Assembly: GCA_023426125.1 (NCBI GenBank)
Contig: JAFABI010000046.1
Span: 62,001-126,000 of the forward strand
DNA: 64,000 bases
Reading direction: 5' to 3'
Source of the DNA: Bacillota bacterium
GTDB lineage: Bacteria; Bacillota; Clostridia; Acetivibrionales; DTU013
This document shows positions 1-9,267 of this stretch, piece by piece (position 1 is the stretch's first letter; every line of letters starts with the position of its first letter). The notes beneath the pieces were generated by a model. That model worked only from the letters and a program-made list of their open reading frames with translations, was not told the origin of the DNA and did not search any database. The position numbers and the translations under genes were made by a program.

Positions 1-376
1 TATGAAGCCTTCCATGCTGTTTTCCATCGGCAAGGACACCTCTGTCCCCGAAGAGGCGGCCAAATTCATAAGCTTCTTTACAAACAGCGTGGAGGCAAAT
101 AAAGTACTGCTGGCGGAGAGAGGCGTGCCCATTTCCGGAAAAGTCCAGGAAGGTATAATGGATTCCCTCGGAGATGAACAGAAGGATATGTTCAAATATG
201 TACAGATGGCGGTAAAATACACAAGTCCGATAGACCCGCCGCAGCCTGCGGGACATGCGGAAGTAGTGGCGCTCCAGACAAGCATTGAACAGCAGATACT
301 CTTTGAAAAAATTACGCCTGAGGCCGGTGCGGAAAAGTTTATTACCGAAGCGAACGCAATTCTTGCCAAAAATTAA
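1..376 (+). CDS. Carbohydrate ABC transporter substrate-binding protein, C-terminal part
   Basis: The last 124 or so codons of an extracellular solute-binding protein (family 1, sugar type); the start lies outside the window. The segment SIGKDTSVPEEAAKFISFF followed by ERGVPISGKVQE is typical of the C-terminal lobe of these lipoproteins, where a helix packs after the hinge and the chain ends in a short helix (here EANAILAKN). It would capture an oligosaccharide or sugar outside the membrane and hand it to the two permeases that follow on the same strand. A hairpin separates it from the first permease, a common way to make more binding protein than permease. The substrate is unknown; the dehydrogenases downstream suggest a sugar or polyol. 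Confidence 0.85.
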   Translation, partial: MKPSMLFSIGKDTSVPEEAAKFISFFTNSVEANKVLLAERGVPISGKVQEGIMDSLGDEQKDMFKYVQMAVKYTSPIDPPQPAGHAEVVALQTSIEQQILFEKITPEAGAEKFITEANAILAKN

Positions 377-443
377 ACGCACCGGGCATTGGGAAAAATA
401 CAATTTCCCCGGAAGGGATATTTCCGGTGCTCCTTAAGGCAGC

Positions 444-471
444 AAGGGACTTCCTTTGTGAAGTCCCTTTT
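444..471 (+). terminator. Intercistronic hairpin between binding protein and permease (attenuator-like)
   Basis: Perfect 9-bp stem (AAGGGACTT at 444-452, AAGTCCCTT at 461-469) with an 8-base loop and only a short T run. It lies between the binding-protein stop and the permease start. The weak T tract suggests partial termination or 3'-end protection of the upstream message rather than a full stop. Confidence 0.6.
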
Positions 472-506
472 ACTATACATTTTGTTTACATACGGAGGTA
501 TTGCAA

Positions 507-1454
507 ATGGTTGCAAAAACACTCGTAAAGCCGTGTGGAAAAAAGGTGCGCGCCCGCGGCCTTTCCGGCGGACCCGACAGGTATGCGGGCTATGTCTTTG
601 TAGCGCCATGGTTTTTTGGCTTTCTTGCATTCACGCTGTTTCCGATGCTGGTGTCCTTCTATCTCTCGTTTACAGATTATGATATGCTGTCAAGTCCTGT
701 CTGGGTAGGACTTAAGAACTTTCAGGACATTTTTTTGCACGACGGGCTTTTCCGTGAATCTGTCGGTGTAACGCTTGTGTATGTCCTGCTCCACGTTCCG
801 CTGCGTCTGGTATTCTCTCTCGCTGTGGCGATCCTGCTTTTTAAAACCGGTTCCCGGATTGTCGCGTTTTACCGGGCGATTTTCTATATCCCTTCCATCA
901 TCGGCGGAAGTGTTGCCATCGCAGTCATGTGGAGGCAGATCTTCGGCTCAAACGGCGCGATAAATGAAATACTGCTGAAGCTGGGGCTTATCGACAGGAC
1001 CATCGGATGGCTCGGAAACCCTGATACCGCCCTTAGCACGCTGGTAATCCTTGCGGTTTGGCAGTTCGGCTCGCCCATGCTTATTTTTCTGGCGGGGCTC
1101 AAGCAGATCCCGGAAAGCTACTATGAAGCAGCCGCCATTGACGGCGCCGGCCGGAGAAGGAAATTCTTTATGATTACCCTGCCTTTGCTGACGCCGGTCA
1201 TCTTTTTCAATGTACTGATGCAGATCATCCGCGGCTTCATGTGCTTCACCGAGGCCTATGTGGTTACAAACGGAGGTCCCTTCAACCGGACGTTGTTTTA
1301 TGTCCTGTATTTGTTCCAGAAATCCTTCTCCTATTATCAGATGGGATACGGCTGTGCGCTGGCATGGATACTGCTGCTGCTCATAGGCTCCTTTACAATC
1401 ATCGTATTCAGGACTTCAAACTACTGGGTTTATTATGAATCGGAGGATAAATAG
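507..1454 (+). CDS. Carbohydrate ABC transporter permease, MalF/UgpA type
   Basis: First inner-membrane permease of a sugar importer, 315 residues, the usual size. About six hydrophobic helices are seen, starting with FVAPWFFGFLAFTLFPMLV. The EAA loop that docks on the ATPase is present near residues 210-225 (EAAAIDGAGRRRKFFMITLP). The ATG at 507 is preferred to the TTG at 501 because GGAGG at 494-498 is then 8 bases away. It is followed after 2 bases by the second permease, so the two are translationally linked. No ATPase gene is nearby; such importers commonly share an MsmX-type ATPase encoded elsewhere (family knowledge). Confidence 0.93.
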   Translation: MVAKTLVKPCGKKVRARGLSGGPDRYAGYVFVAPWFFGFLAFTLFPMLVSFYLSFTDYDMLSSPVWVGLKNFQDIFLHDGLFRESVGVTLVYVLLHVPLRLVFSLAVAILLFKTGSRIVAFYRAIFYIPSIIGGSVAIAVMWRQIFGSNGAINEILLKLGLIDRTIGWLGNPDTALSTLVILAVWQFGSPMLIFLAGLKQIPESYYEAAAIDGAGRRRKFFMITLPLLTPVIFFNVLMQIIRGFMCFTEAYVVTNGGPFNRTLFYVLYLFQKSFSYYQMGYGCALAWILLLLIGSFTIIVFRTSNYWVYYESEDK

Positions 1455-1456
1455 GT

Positions 1457-2302
1457 ATGGGTATTTCAAGGAAACTGTTTTCAAAAATCCTGTTTCATGC
1501 TTTTTTACTTGCTTTTGCATTCATCATGTTTTATCCGGTCCTCTGGCTTATTTCCAGTTCGTTGAAAAGCATGCAGGAAATCGTGGCAAATCCTTCTTCC
1601 ATTCTTCCGTCAAGGATCACCTTCGACAACTGGATCAATGGGTGGAAGGGCTTTGGCGGTGTGACCTTCGGAACCTTTATGCTGAATTCGCTGTTTATAT
1701 CCTCCACCTCTACGGTTTTTCAGGTCATATTCTCGGCTCTGGTTGCATATGGCTTTGCAAGAAACAGATTCAGGGGAAAGAACGTGCTGTTCACCATGAT
1801 GATACTTACCATGCTGCTTCCTTCGCAGGTCCTGCTTGTCCCTCAGTTTATCATGTTCAACAGCCTGGGCCTCCGGAACTCCTATCTTCCGCTGCTGCTG
1901 CCAACGATGTTCGGCCTGCCGTTTTTCATCTTTATGATCATGCAGTTCATCAAGGGCATACCGGCTGAACTGGATGAAGCCGCCCACATTGACGGCTGCA
2001 ACAAATACACCATCTTCCTGAGGATTATTCTGCCGCTGCTGGTGCCTGCACTGATAACATCCGCCATATTCGCGTTTTACTGGAAATGGCAGGAGTTTTT
2101 CGAACCGCTGCTTTACCTGCAGAAGACCAATAAATTTACCGTATCCATTGCCGTCAAGATGTTTGCAGACCCGAATGCCGGTACCGACTGGGGCGCTATT
2201 TACGCCATGTCTGTGGCAACCATCATTCCCGTCCTGTTGATTTTCGTATGCTTTCAAAAATACCTTGTGGAGGGTATTGCGACAACAGGCTTGAAATCCT
2301 GA
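1457..2302 (+). CDS. Carbohydrate ABC transporter permease, MalG/UgpE type
   Basis: Second permease subunit, 281 residues. The N-terminal helix runs through HAFLLAFAFIMFYPVLWLI. The EAA loop is seen as ELDEAAHIDGCNKYTIFLRI near residues 175-195, and the C-terminal signature QKYLVEGIATTGLKS is typical of the MalG branch. It pairs with the upstream MalF-type subunit to form the channel for the substrate bound by the protein at 1-376. It is followed 22 bases later by an oxidoreductase gene on the same strand, so transport and catabolism are probably co-transcribed. Confidence 0.93.
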   Translation: MGISRKLFSKILFHAFLLAFAFIMFYPVLWLISSSLKSMQEIVANPSSILPSRITFDNWINGWKGFGGVTFGTFMLNSLFISSTSTVFQVIFSALVAYGFARNRFRGKNVLFTMMILTMLLPSQVLLVPQFIMFNSLGLRNSYLPLLLPTMFGLPFFIFMIMQFIKGIPAELDEAAHIDGCNKYTIFLRIILPLLVPALITSAIFAFYWKWQEFFEPLLYLQKTNKFTVSIAVKMFADPNAGTDWGAIYAMSVATIIPVLLIFVCFQKYLVEGIATTGLKS

Positions 2303-2324
2303 CAATAAGGAGTATTATTATATT

Positions 2325-3314
2325 ATGAAGCTATGTTTTATCGGATGTGGAGCGCACCCGGTTTCAGTATATTCCGGTGCGCTGGAACGTGTAAAAAATG
2401 AAACCCCGGGACTTGAGCTTTGCGCCTGCTGCGACCTGGACGGCGAGAAGGCGGAAAGCTTCCGCAGGATGCTTGATTTCGGCGCCGCATACACCGATTA
2501 CCGGAAAATGCTGGCTGAAATCAGGCCGGATGCCGCCATTATTGCCACCTCCTATACGGTGACCGCGGATATTGCGGCCGGCGTACTTATGCATGGGGTG
2601 GCTGCAATGATTGAAAAACCGCCTGCCGTAACGCTGGCGGAGTGCGTGAAGATCGTGGAGGCGTCAAGAGCCTCCGGTTCGCCCACCCAGGTGGCTTTTA
2701 ACCGGAGGTATATGCCGCTGGTACGCGTGTTGGTGGAAGATATCGCCGTAAGCAGGACTGCGCTGCAGAACATTGACTTCGGCATGTACAGGTACAACCG
2801 CAGCGAGCCGTTCTTCCATGTGACTGCCATCCATGGCATCGACGCTGTTTCATTTGTCGCGGGGGCCCCATATAAAAAAATAACCTTCAGTTACCAGGAC
2901 GAAAGTACCTTTGGCGTCAATGCAGCCAATATTTTCATGCAGTGTGAACTTGTGTCGGGCGTGCATGCGCAGCTTTCCTTCTGTCCGGTAGCGGGAATGA
3001 CCTTCGAACGTATGACCATAGCGGCCGATCATACGGCCTATGAGCTTCGGCTGCCCGTATGGGACTGCTCCGACGCGCCGGGACTTCTGACGAAATTCCG
3101 GTGTGATAATATGCTATGGACAAAAAACGGAAATACGGTATCAGACGGACCACGGATGTTTGAAACAAACGGATTTTACCGCGAGGTTCAATCCTTTGTC
3201 AGCGACATAGCGGCGGGAAAAAGGCCTGAGTCGGATATTACCACCGCGCTGCAGGCTGTTGACATTGCGGATCATATAAGATTGAGAAAAAAGGAATACA
3301 ATCTGGATATGTAG
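2325..3314 (+). CDS. Gfo/Idh/MocA family NAD(P)-dependent oxidoreductase
   Basis: A 329-residue sugar or cyclitol dehydrogenase-like enzyme. The N-terminal Rossmann fold opens with CFIGCGAHPVS, and the family EKP motif is seen at EKPPAVTLAEC near residue 94. The catalytic region after the EKP motif has NRRYMPL and a conserved HGID (HVTAIHGIDAV), consistent with the usual Lys and His residues. Members oxidise or isomerise sugars, inositols or their derivatives using NAD(P). Its place between the permeases and a zinc dehydrogenase points to a role in processing the imported sugar. The exact substrate cannot be read from sequence. Confidence 0.85.
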   Translation: MKLCFIGCGAHPVSVYSGALERVKNETPGLELCACCDLDGEKAESFRRMLDFGAAYTDYRKMLAEIRPDAAIIATSYTVTADIAAGVLMHGVAAMIEKPPAVTLAECVKIVEASRASGSPTQVAFNRRYMPLVRVLVEDIAVSRTALQNIDFGMYRYNRSEPFFHVTAIHGIDAVSFVAGAPYKKITFSYQDESTFGVNAANIFMQCELVSGVHAQLSFCPVAGMTFERMTIAADHTAYELRLPVWDCSDAPGLLTKFRCDNMLWTKNGNTVSDGPRMFETNGFYREVQSFVSDIAAGKRPESDITTALQAVDIADHIRLRKKEYNLDM

Positions 3315-3328
3315 AGGAGGTATGCAGT

Positions 3329-4351
3329 ATGGCACTTTTAAACAGAGGTTTATTTCTGGATGCTCAGCACAATCTTGAGTTGCGGGAGTGTCCGGTCCGG
3401 GAACCGGGGCGGGGAGAGCTGCTGGTCGGAATACGGGCAAACGGAATATGCGGCTCGGATGTTCACTTTTTCAAAGAAGGCAGGCTGGGGAATTTTGTGG
3501 TGACCGGGCCTTATATCCCCGGTCATGAAGCAAGCGGGACGGTTGTGGCCGTGGGTCCGGAGACGAAGCGTTTCAAGGAAGGCGACAATGTGGTCATAGA
3601 GCCCGGCTTTCCTTGCGGGCAATGTAGTTTCTGCAAGTCAGGCAGGTATAACCTTTGTCCCGACGTAATATTCCTATCGGCGCCTCCCATAAACGGTACC
3701 TTTTGCGACTATGTGGTCCTACCGGAAAGCTTTGCGCATCGCATGCCCGACGGCATGTCTTTTGAAACGGCGGCAGTTGCCGAGCCTGCCGCAGTTGCGG
3801 TACACGCTGTCAACCGCGCTTGCTTTAGAAACGGTGCGGATGGCGTGATCGTGGGAGCCGGCCCGATAGGGCTTCTGACCCTGCAGGCCTTTAAGGCAGC
3901 CGGCGGAGGTAGGACGATGTGCGTGGATATTGCGGCCAAACGTCTTGAAATAGCAGCAAAGCTGGGTGCCGACAGCATCGTCGATCTTTCCTGTGACAGC
4001 GCCCCACGGAACGCAGGAGATGTGGTGTTTGAGACAGCCGGCTCAGCTTCGGCATCCTCCCGGCTCTTTTCCATGGCAAAACCGGGTGGAACGGTAGTGC
4101 AAATAGGCTGGCCGGGAGGCGGGATCGTAAATATGGACATCGCAGAGTTCCTGGACAAGGAGCTTGATTATCTGGGGGTCAACCGCTATGCCAACGCATT
4201 TCCGGCAGCAATCGGATGGCTTGCCGACGGAAGGATCCGTACGGAGGGATTTATATCTCACCGTTTCCCTTTAAGCCGTGCCGATGAAGCCTTCCGCTTT
4301 GCCGCAGACAATGGCGGCGAGGCTGTAAAGATCATTGTCTATAATGATTAA
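3329..4351 (+). CDS. Zinc-dependent alcohol/polyol dehydrogenase (sorbitol dehydrogenase-like)
   Basis: A 340-residue medium-chain dehydrogenase. The catalytic zinc region is NGICGSDVHFF (Cys and His ligands) with PGHEASG containing the usual His-Glu pair. The structural zinc cluster is CGQCSFCKSGRYNLC, near residues 95-110. The NAD(P) fold shows GVIVGAGPIGLLTLQ. Such enzymes interconvert a sugar alcohol and a keto sugar (L-iditol, xylitol or threonine type). AGAGGAGG with ideal spacing precedes the ATG. It is the last gene of the operon, with a strong terminator following at 4399. Substrate not assigned. Confidence 0.88.
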   Translation: MALLNRGLFLDAQHNLELRECPVREPGRGELLVGIRANGICGSDVHFFKEGRLGNFVVTGPYIPGHEASGTVVAVGPETKRFKEGDNVVIEPGFPCGQCSFCKSGRYNLCPDVIFLSAPPINGTFCDYVVLPESFAHRMPDGMSFETAAVAEPAAVAVHAVNRACFRNGADGVIVGAGPIGLLTLQAFKAAGGGRTMCVDIAAKRLEIAAKLGADSIVDLSCDSAPRNAGDVVFETAGSASASSRLFSMAKPGGTVVQIGWPGGGIVNMDIAEFLDKELDYLGVNRYANAFPAAIGWLADGRIRTEGFISHRFPLSRADEAFRFAADNGGEAVKIIVYND

Positions 4352-4398
4352 TACCTGGAAAAGCCTGTGACCGGGAGCCTTGAAAAGCAAGGGAAAAA

Positions 4399-4434
4399 AC
4401 AAGCCGGGGATTCATTCCCCGGCTTGTTTTTTTT
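4399..4434 (+). terminator. Rho-independent terminator of the first sugar operon
   Basis: Perfect 12-bp GC-rich stem (4399-4410 with 4416-4427), 5-base loop, and a run of eight T at 4427-4434. It lies 47 bases after the dehydrogenase stop. Confidence 0.95.
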
Positions 4435-4584
4435 ATATGTTTTATACCGGCGGAGCTTTCATTTAATACAAACTTAATGCATTATCAACAACGGCTTAAC
4501 GGATCCGTATTAAAATAGGATAGGCGAGGTGCGACTTTTGGCATCATGAAAATATAACCCGGCTCGCGTGGATTAAAAATTGTC

Positions 4585-4613
4585 TTGACATGCGGTAGCA
4601 TTATAAGTAGTAT
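4585..4613 (+). promoter_or_regulatory. Sigma-A type promoter for the response regulator/kinase pair
   Basis: Consensus -35 TTGACA at 4585-4590, a 17-base spacer and a weaker -10 TAGTAT at 4608-4613, 24 bases before the ATG at 4637. This is the only good promoter seen in the gap 4352-4636, which otherwise holds only the terminator. Confidence 0.65.
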
Positions 4614-4636
4614 GAATTACAGAAGGAGCAGGGATT

Positions 4637-6262
4637 ATGTTAAACCTTTTGATCGTTGAAGATAATGACCTTGAAAGGGAGTTTCTGAAGAACTATATTG
4701 ATTGGGACCTTCTGGGGATCCGCGTGGCTGAAACAGCCTACAACGGGCAGGATGGCATTGAAAAAGCGAAAACATGCAAGCCCGACATTATTTTAAGCGA
4801 TATAAAGATGCCTGTGATGGACGGAATCATGATGGCAAAGGTGATCAAGGGTCTTTACCCCGGCATCCGGTTTATTTTTCAAAGTGGTTATGAGGATGTT
4901 GCTTTATTAAGAGAGGCTATTGAATTGCAGGCCCATGATTATATCTTAAAGCCGCTGAATCCCGATGAGCTGGTCAAAACCGTGAAAAGAGCTGCGGCTG
5001 CGCTGATCGATGAAAAGCTGGCCAGCCTGGAAACCAGCAAGATTAAAGGGCAATACCTGGAAAACCTTCCGCTGCTCAAAGATAAATTTCTTGAAAACCT
5101 GATCCTGAAAGAGAGAGCCCCGAGTGAAGAAATACTGCTGTACAACCAGGCCTGCAGCCTGAAATTCAGAATTCCCGGCAAATACAGACTGGGGCTGCTT
5201 CATCTGGATTTCAACGATACCGACATTTTCGAAATATCCGTGAAGACCGATGAAATTGTCAGGAGCTTAAAGAATCAATGTAAAAATGAAAATGTGGAAA
5301 TATTCAAATTTGAGCAAAATAAAATCGTATTCCTGATGCATTCGCTTCCCGACGAAGGAGATAAGGACGGGATGCTGGTCAGATCGGTCAGGACCGAAAT
5401 CGAAGCGCTTATGGGTGAATACAATTTCCGGTACATTATCGGCTTAAGCACAAAAGCATCCAGGCTTACGGAAATATACACCCTTTTCAAACAGTGCTGG
5501 CTTTCGACGGATAAAAAGACGGAAACGGGCTACGGCCGTATCATACAGTTTGAGGATTCCGCCGCAGGGCATCAGGAAGCGAAGGATTCCTACAAGGAGC
5601 AAATAAAAGACGCCGTTAAAAGGATTTCTGGCAGGATTATCGCCGGGGAGGCTGTGGAAGATTGGGGGAATGAAATGGTAAAAACGCTTTCTTCTATGCC
5701 AGGCTTGAGGCTTGACAGCTATCAAAGCGCCTTTCTGGGACTTTTTGCTTCCTTGTCGGAGGTCATTGAAAATCTCGGCGAGGGCTTTGAAAAAATCACG
5801 AAAGATAAACTGGAGATATTCAGCCATATCATCAAGATCCGGACGGTACCCGATCTGGTCCTTTATTCCAATGAAATGCTGGACTCCTTTGTCACAACCT
5901 TCGGAAAAAGGAAAATCAACAAGGATGGCCATGTGATCAACGAGATACTTAATATCCTGAACAATGAATATGACCGTCCCATCACGCTTACCTACCTCTC
6001 GGACAGGGTCTATTTAAGCCCCAATTACCTCAGGGTGCTGTTCAAGGAGAAAATGAACATCAGCATCCAGGATTACCTTACGGACCGCAGGATAGCCAGG
6101 GCAAAGGAACTCTTAAAGGACAAGCGCTATAAAATCCATGAAATCGGGAAAATGGTGGGCTACGGCAATGATACGTATTTCAATATCGTTTTCAAAAACC
6201 ATGTAAGTATTACTCCCGGGGAGTATCGAAGCAAGCACCTTTTCAGCGCGGCGAAGAGATAG
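4637..6262 (+). CDS. Response regulator with AraC-type DNA-binding domain (YesN-like)
   Basis: A 541-residue response regulator. The receiver domain (about 1-120) has the acidic pair ED at residues 8-9, the phosphoacceptor Asp55 in LSDIKMP, and the conserved Lys in ILKPLNPDEL. A long linker follows, and a double helix-turn-helix of AraC type occupies about residues 430-535 (YLSPNYLRVLFKEKMN, then GYGNDTYFNIVFKNH). YesN-type regulators activate neighbouring carbohydrate transport genes on signal from a YesM kinase (family knowledge). Its kinase follows after 25 bases. The likely target is the permease operon starting at 8297. Confidence 0.92.
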   Translation: MLNLLIVEDNDLEREFLKNYIDWDLLGIRVAETAYNGQDGIEKAKTCKPDIILSDIKMPVMDGIMMAKVIKGLYPGIRFIFQSGYEDVALLREAIELQAHDYILKPLNPDELVKTVKRAAAALIDEKLASLETSKIKGQYLENLPLLKDKFLENLILKERAPSEEILLYNQACSLKFRIPGKYRLGLLHLDFNDTDIFEISVKTDEIVRSLKNQCKNENVEIFKFEQNKIVFLMHSLPDEGDKDGMLVRSVRTEIEALMGEYNFRYIIGLSTKASRLTEIYTLFKQCWLSTDKKTETGYGRIIQFEDSAAGHQEAKDSYKEQIKDAVKRISGRIIAGEAVEDWGNEMVKTLSSMPGLRLDSYQSAFLGLFASLSEVIENLGEGFEKITKDKLEIFSHIIKIRTVPDLVLYSNEMLDSFVTTFGKRKINKDGHVINEILNILNNEYDRPITLTYLSDRVYLSPNYLRVLFKEKMNISIQDYLTDRRIARAKELLKDKRYKIHEIGKMVGYGNDTYFNIVFKNHVSITPGEYRSKHLFSAAKR

Positions 6263-6287
6263 CTTCCCATAAAAGGGGAATAATGAC

Positions 6288-8021
6288 GTGAAAACAGTCG
6301 GAGAACTGAAAATCAAATTCTTTTACAAGGTGTCCGCATTTCTGGCAGCAATCATCCTTGTGTGTTCGCTGGCAATAACGCTGGTGTACTATTTCAGGCT
6401 TAATAGCATTATGTCCCAGCAGAACATGGACTTTATCCATTCGGCAAGCGAACAGACAAAGAGCAATATTCTGAATCTGATGAAAAGCTACGAGCTGATA
6501 GCAGGCAATATCTATTCCGACAATACGGTCCAGACCTATCTGAAGTATGATTATGACGGCAGGATCGATTATTCGGTCTATTCAAAAATGAATGTCATCA
6601 ATCATACCTTTGACGGCATAAGGAACAACAACAGCCAGATATCGAAGCTGTGTCTGTATAAGCTGAATCCCGGGCTCATCGTAGATGGCAGGAACATTCT
6701 GGACAGCAAGGACTTTAAAAGGCAGGAACTGCTGGAGGCCGCCATCATGGCCAGGGGAAGGAACCTCTGGGCCGCTTTTGACGACACGGACAAGAATATC
6801 AATATCTCCCTGCTAAAATATATTAATGTGATGAATCCCGGCGGGATCCTGCAGATCCAGGTGAAGGAGCAGAGCTTTTACGACCTCTACAAATCCCAGG
6901 CAGCTTCCAAATACCTGCTTTTTATTACAGACGGCAATTTCAAGGTCATCAGCTCGAACCAGAGGGACGATGTGGGGAAGGAAGTGCCGGATGCCATAAA
7001 AAGATACCTGACGGGCGGCGATAACGCCGGGAAAATCACCTACAATAAAACCCCCTACTACGTCTATGCCGAAAAGATCACGGGAGATTGGTCGTTGGTG
7101 CTTCTTTACAATTCCTTCGAGGTTGAAAAAGAAAAAAAGTTCATCGTTTATTATATCGTGATGTTCACAAGCATACTGATCCTGTCCGCTATACTTTTCT
7201 CGCTTTACTTTGCAAGGCGTTACGCATCGCAGGTGGATAAGCTGCTCCTGAAAATTAAGGAGATTGAAATGGGGAATCTGGACATCCGGCCCACGGTTAA
7301 AAAAGTCAACGAGTTTTATCTTCTGGACAATACCTTATGCGTCATGGCCCACAGTATAAAAAACTTAAAAACAGAGATATACCAGGCGATAAAACAAAAA
7401 GAGGAAAGCGACATAAAGTTTCTGCAAATGCAAATGAACCCGCATTTCCTGTATAACCTTCTTTCCGCCATCCGCTGGATTTCGTTGAAAAACAAACAGC
7501 AGGAGATCATTTACATTATCGACCATTTGAGCAATTTTTACAGGATCGCCCTCAGCAAGGGCAATGAAATCGTCAACATCGAAGCGGAAATAAACCTTAT
7601 CAACAGTTATGTAGCGCTGCAAAACCTCTGCTATAAGGATCAGATAAAGATGGAGGTAAATCTTTCCGATGAACTGGCCGGCTTCATGATCTGCAAGATG
7701 ACGCTGCAGCCTTTTGTTGAGAACAGCATCGTGCACGGAAGGATCCAGGACCGTCGGCTGAATATTTCCATTGATATCAGCAAACAGGAGGAAGCCGTTA
7801 AAATAAGGATAGAAGACGACGGAGCCGGTATCAGCGAAGATTATTTGAATTATATCCAGACGCTGGACTCAAAAAATATTTTCACGGAAAGCGCCAGCTA
7901 CGGCATTACAAACACATTAGCGAGACTGAGCCTCTTTTACGGCAGCAGGATCAAAATCAGTGCTGTCCGGAAGAATCCGGGTGCTCTCTTTGTACTGGTC
8001 ATTGATACCTCAAAGCTATAA
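6288..8021 (+). CDS. Membrane sensor histidine kinase (YesM-like)
   Basis: A 577-residue sensor kinase with a GTG start. A transmembrane helix near residues 10-35, a large extracellular domain (about 40-280), a second helix near 285-310, then a HAMP linker and a His_kinase domain with phosphoacceptor His386 in MNPHFLYNLL. The HATPase region has the N box QPFVENSIVHG and the G box EDDGAGIS. It would sense a sugar, or the binding protein loaded with one, and phosphorylate the YesN-like partner encoded just upstream. The order regulator-then-kinase is the reverse of the second pair at 30414-33788. Confidence 0.92.
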   Translation: MKTVGELKIKFFYKVSAFLAAIILVCSLAITLVYYFRLNSIMSQQNMDFIHSASEQTKSNILNLMKSYELIAGNIYSDNTVQTYLKYDYDGRIDYSVYSKMNVINHTFDGIRNNNSQISKLCLYKLNPGLIVDGRNILDSKDFKRQELLEAAIMARGRNLWAAFDDTDKNINISLLKYINVMNPGGILQIQVKEQSFYDLYKSQAASKYLLFITDGNFKVISSNQRDDVGKEVPDAIKRYLTGGDNAGKITYNKTPYYVYAEKITGDWSLVLLYNSFEVEKEKKFIVYYIVMFTSILILSAILFSLYFARRYASQVDKLLLKIKEIEMGNLDIRPTVKKVNEFYLLDNTLCVMAHSIKNLKTEIYQAIKQKEESDIKFLQMQMNPHFLYNLLSAIRWISLKNKQQEIIYIIDHLSNFYRIALSKGNEIVNIEAEINLINSYVALQNLCYKDQIKMEVNLSDELAGFMICKMTLQPFVENSIVHGRIQDRRLNISIDISKQEEAVKIRIEDDGAGISEDYLNYIQTLDSKNIFTESASYGITNTLARLSLFYGSRIKISAVRKNPGALFVLVIDTSKL

Positions 8022-8157
8022 TAACTATCACAAGTTTTTCTTTCTATCACCGGCTGCCGCCATAAAACTCGTTGATAATACAAAATCAATTGATACATAA
8101 TCCAATTGATAAACAGACTGCGGAAGTTTAAACTGTATTTATGAGACGGGTATTTTC

Positions 8158-8257
8158 AAGCGCCGGTGAAAATATAACTTCCGTTATAAGTTTCTGCAAA
8201 CGCAGTCCATTCGGCCGGCATTTGCAGAAAATCGGAAGTAATCTTTTCCGTGCTCCT
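8158..8257. repeat. Hairpin repeat element, copy A
   Basis: About 100 bp, roughly 80% identical by eye to 26037-26138, starting AAGCGCCGGTGAAAATATA and ending GTGCTCCT. An inner inverted repeat (TTTCTGCAAACGC / GCATTTGCAGAAA) and an imperfect outer one let the unit fold on itself almost end to end. It sits in the leader of the permease operon, 39 bases before the ATG chosen for the LplB-type gene. The rest of the gap 8022-8296 has AT-rich sequence with two CAATTGAT direct repeats and no convincing gene. Confidence 0.75.
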
Positions 8258-8296
8258 GAATGCTCGCAAATAAATCAGAAGGGTCCAGCTTATGAC

Positions 8297-9250
8297 ATGA
8301 TGAATACGACGCAATCCGGATTATCGGAAAATACGAGGCACAAGCTGTTTTGGAAAAAGGTCAGATCCCAGAAATTCTTTTTGATTGCTCTTATCCCGTT
8401 CCTGGGATACCTGTTCCTTTTTAAATATTATCCCATGTACGGCGCAATCATCGCCTTTAAGGACTTTTCCTTCAGGAAGGGGATCCTCGGCAGCAGCTGG
8501 GTAGGGCTTAAATACTTCAAGATGTTCCTCACTTCCCCGGATCTTTTCATGGTTGTAAGGAATACGCTGGTGATGAGCAGCCTGAACATCCTTCTTGTGG
8601 CAGGCGCCTCCATCCTGTTTGCACTGCTTGTCTGTGAAATAAAGAACAAGGCTTATAAAAAAGTTGTCCAGACCATATCGTATCTCCCTAATTTCATCTC
8701 ATGGATCGTGGTGGTAGGGATGGCCATGACCTTTTTTTCCATTGACGGCGGTGTCGTAAACAATATACTCACCTCCGCCGGCATAACTCAGAAGCCGGTC
8801 AACTTACTGGGGGATGCGAGTATATTCTGGTGGCTTGTGACCGGCCTCAACATATGGAAGTCGGCCGGGTGGAGTTCAATCATCTATATCGCCGCCATTA
8901 CCTCACTGGATGTTCAGATGTTTGAATCGGCCATTATTGACGGAGCGGGTAAGATGAAACAGATATTCTATATCACCATCCCTTCGATTCTGCCGACCAT
9001 CATCATATTGTTCATATTCAGCCTGGGGTATATATTGAATGCAGGTTTCGAACAGCAGTATTTTTTGCAGAACCCATTGAATTATACCCATGCGGAAGTG
9101 CTTGACACCTATGTATTCAAATATGGTCTTCAGAAGTCAATGTACTCCTATGGAGCGGCGGTTGGTCTCATCAAAAGTGTGATAGGGCTCATGCTGGTTC
9201 TTGCAACAAACCAGATCAGCAGAAAGCTGTTTAAAATGAGTATTTTTTAG
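8297..9250 (+). CDS. ABC transporter permease, LplB type
   Basis: A permease of the polysaccharide/oligosaccharide LplB group, about 317 residues from ATG 8297. A longer reading from 8141 would translate through the hairpin repeat and is not favoured, though the AGAAGGG at 8277-8283 is rather far from 8297. Helix 1 is LIALIPFLGYLFLFKYYPM, and the EAA loop is SAIIDGAGKMKQIFYITIPS near residues 210-230. The motif FKYYPMYGAIIAFKDF is typical of LplB. It forms the channel with the next gene, and the binding protein is third in the operon. Confidence 0.9.
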   Translation: MMNTTQSGLSENTRHKLFWKKVRSQKFFLIALIPFLGYLFLFKYYPMYGAIIAFKDFSFRKGILGSSWVGLKYFKMFLTSPDLFMVVRNTLVMSSLNILLVAGASILFALLVCEIKNKAYKKVVQTISYLPNFISWIVVVGMAMTFFSIDGGVVNNILTSAGITQKPVNLLGDASIFWWLVTGLNIWKSAGWSSIIYIAAITSLDVQMFESAIIDGAGKMKQIFYITIPSILPTIIILFIFSLGYILNAGFEQQYFLQNPLNYTHAEVLDTYVFKYGLQKSMYSYGAAVGLIKSVIGLMLVLATNQISRKLFKMSIF

Positions 9251-9267
9251 CATAAGGAGAATTCTAA

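Noticed and set aside
373..682. Small overlapping open frames between the binding protein and the first permease
   Set aside because: They cover the hairpin region and the start of the permease in other frames and lack ribosome sites.
8141..8296. N-terminal extension of the LplB-type permease
   Set aside because: The extension translates the hairpin repeat element; permeases of this type begin just before the first helix.
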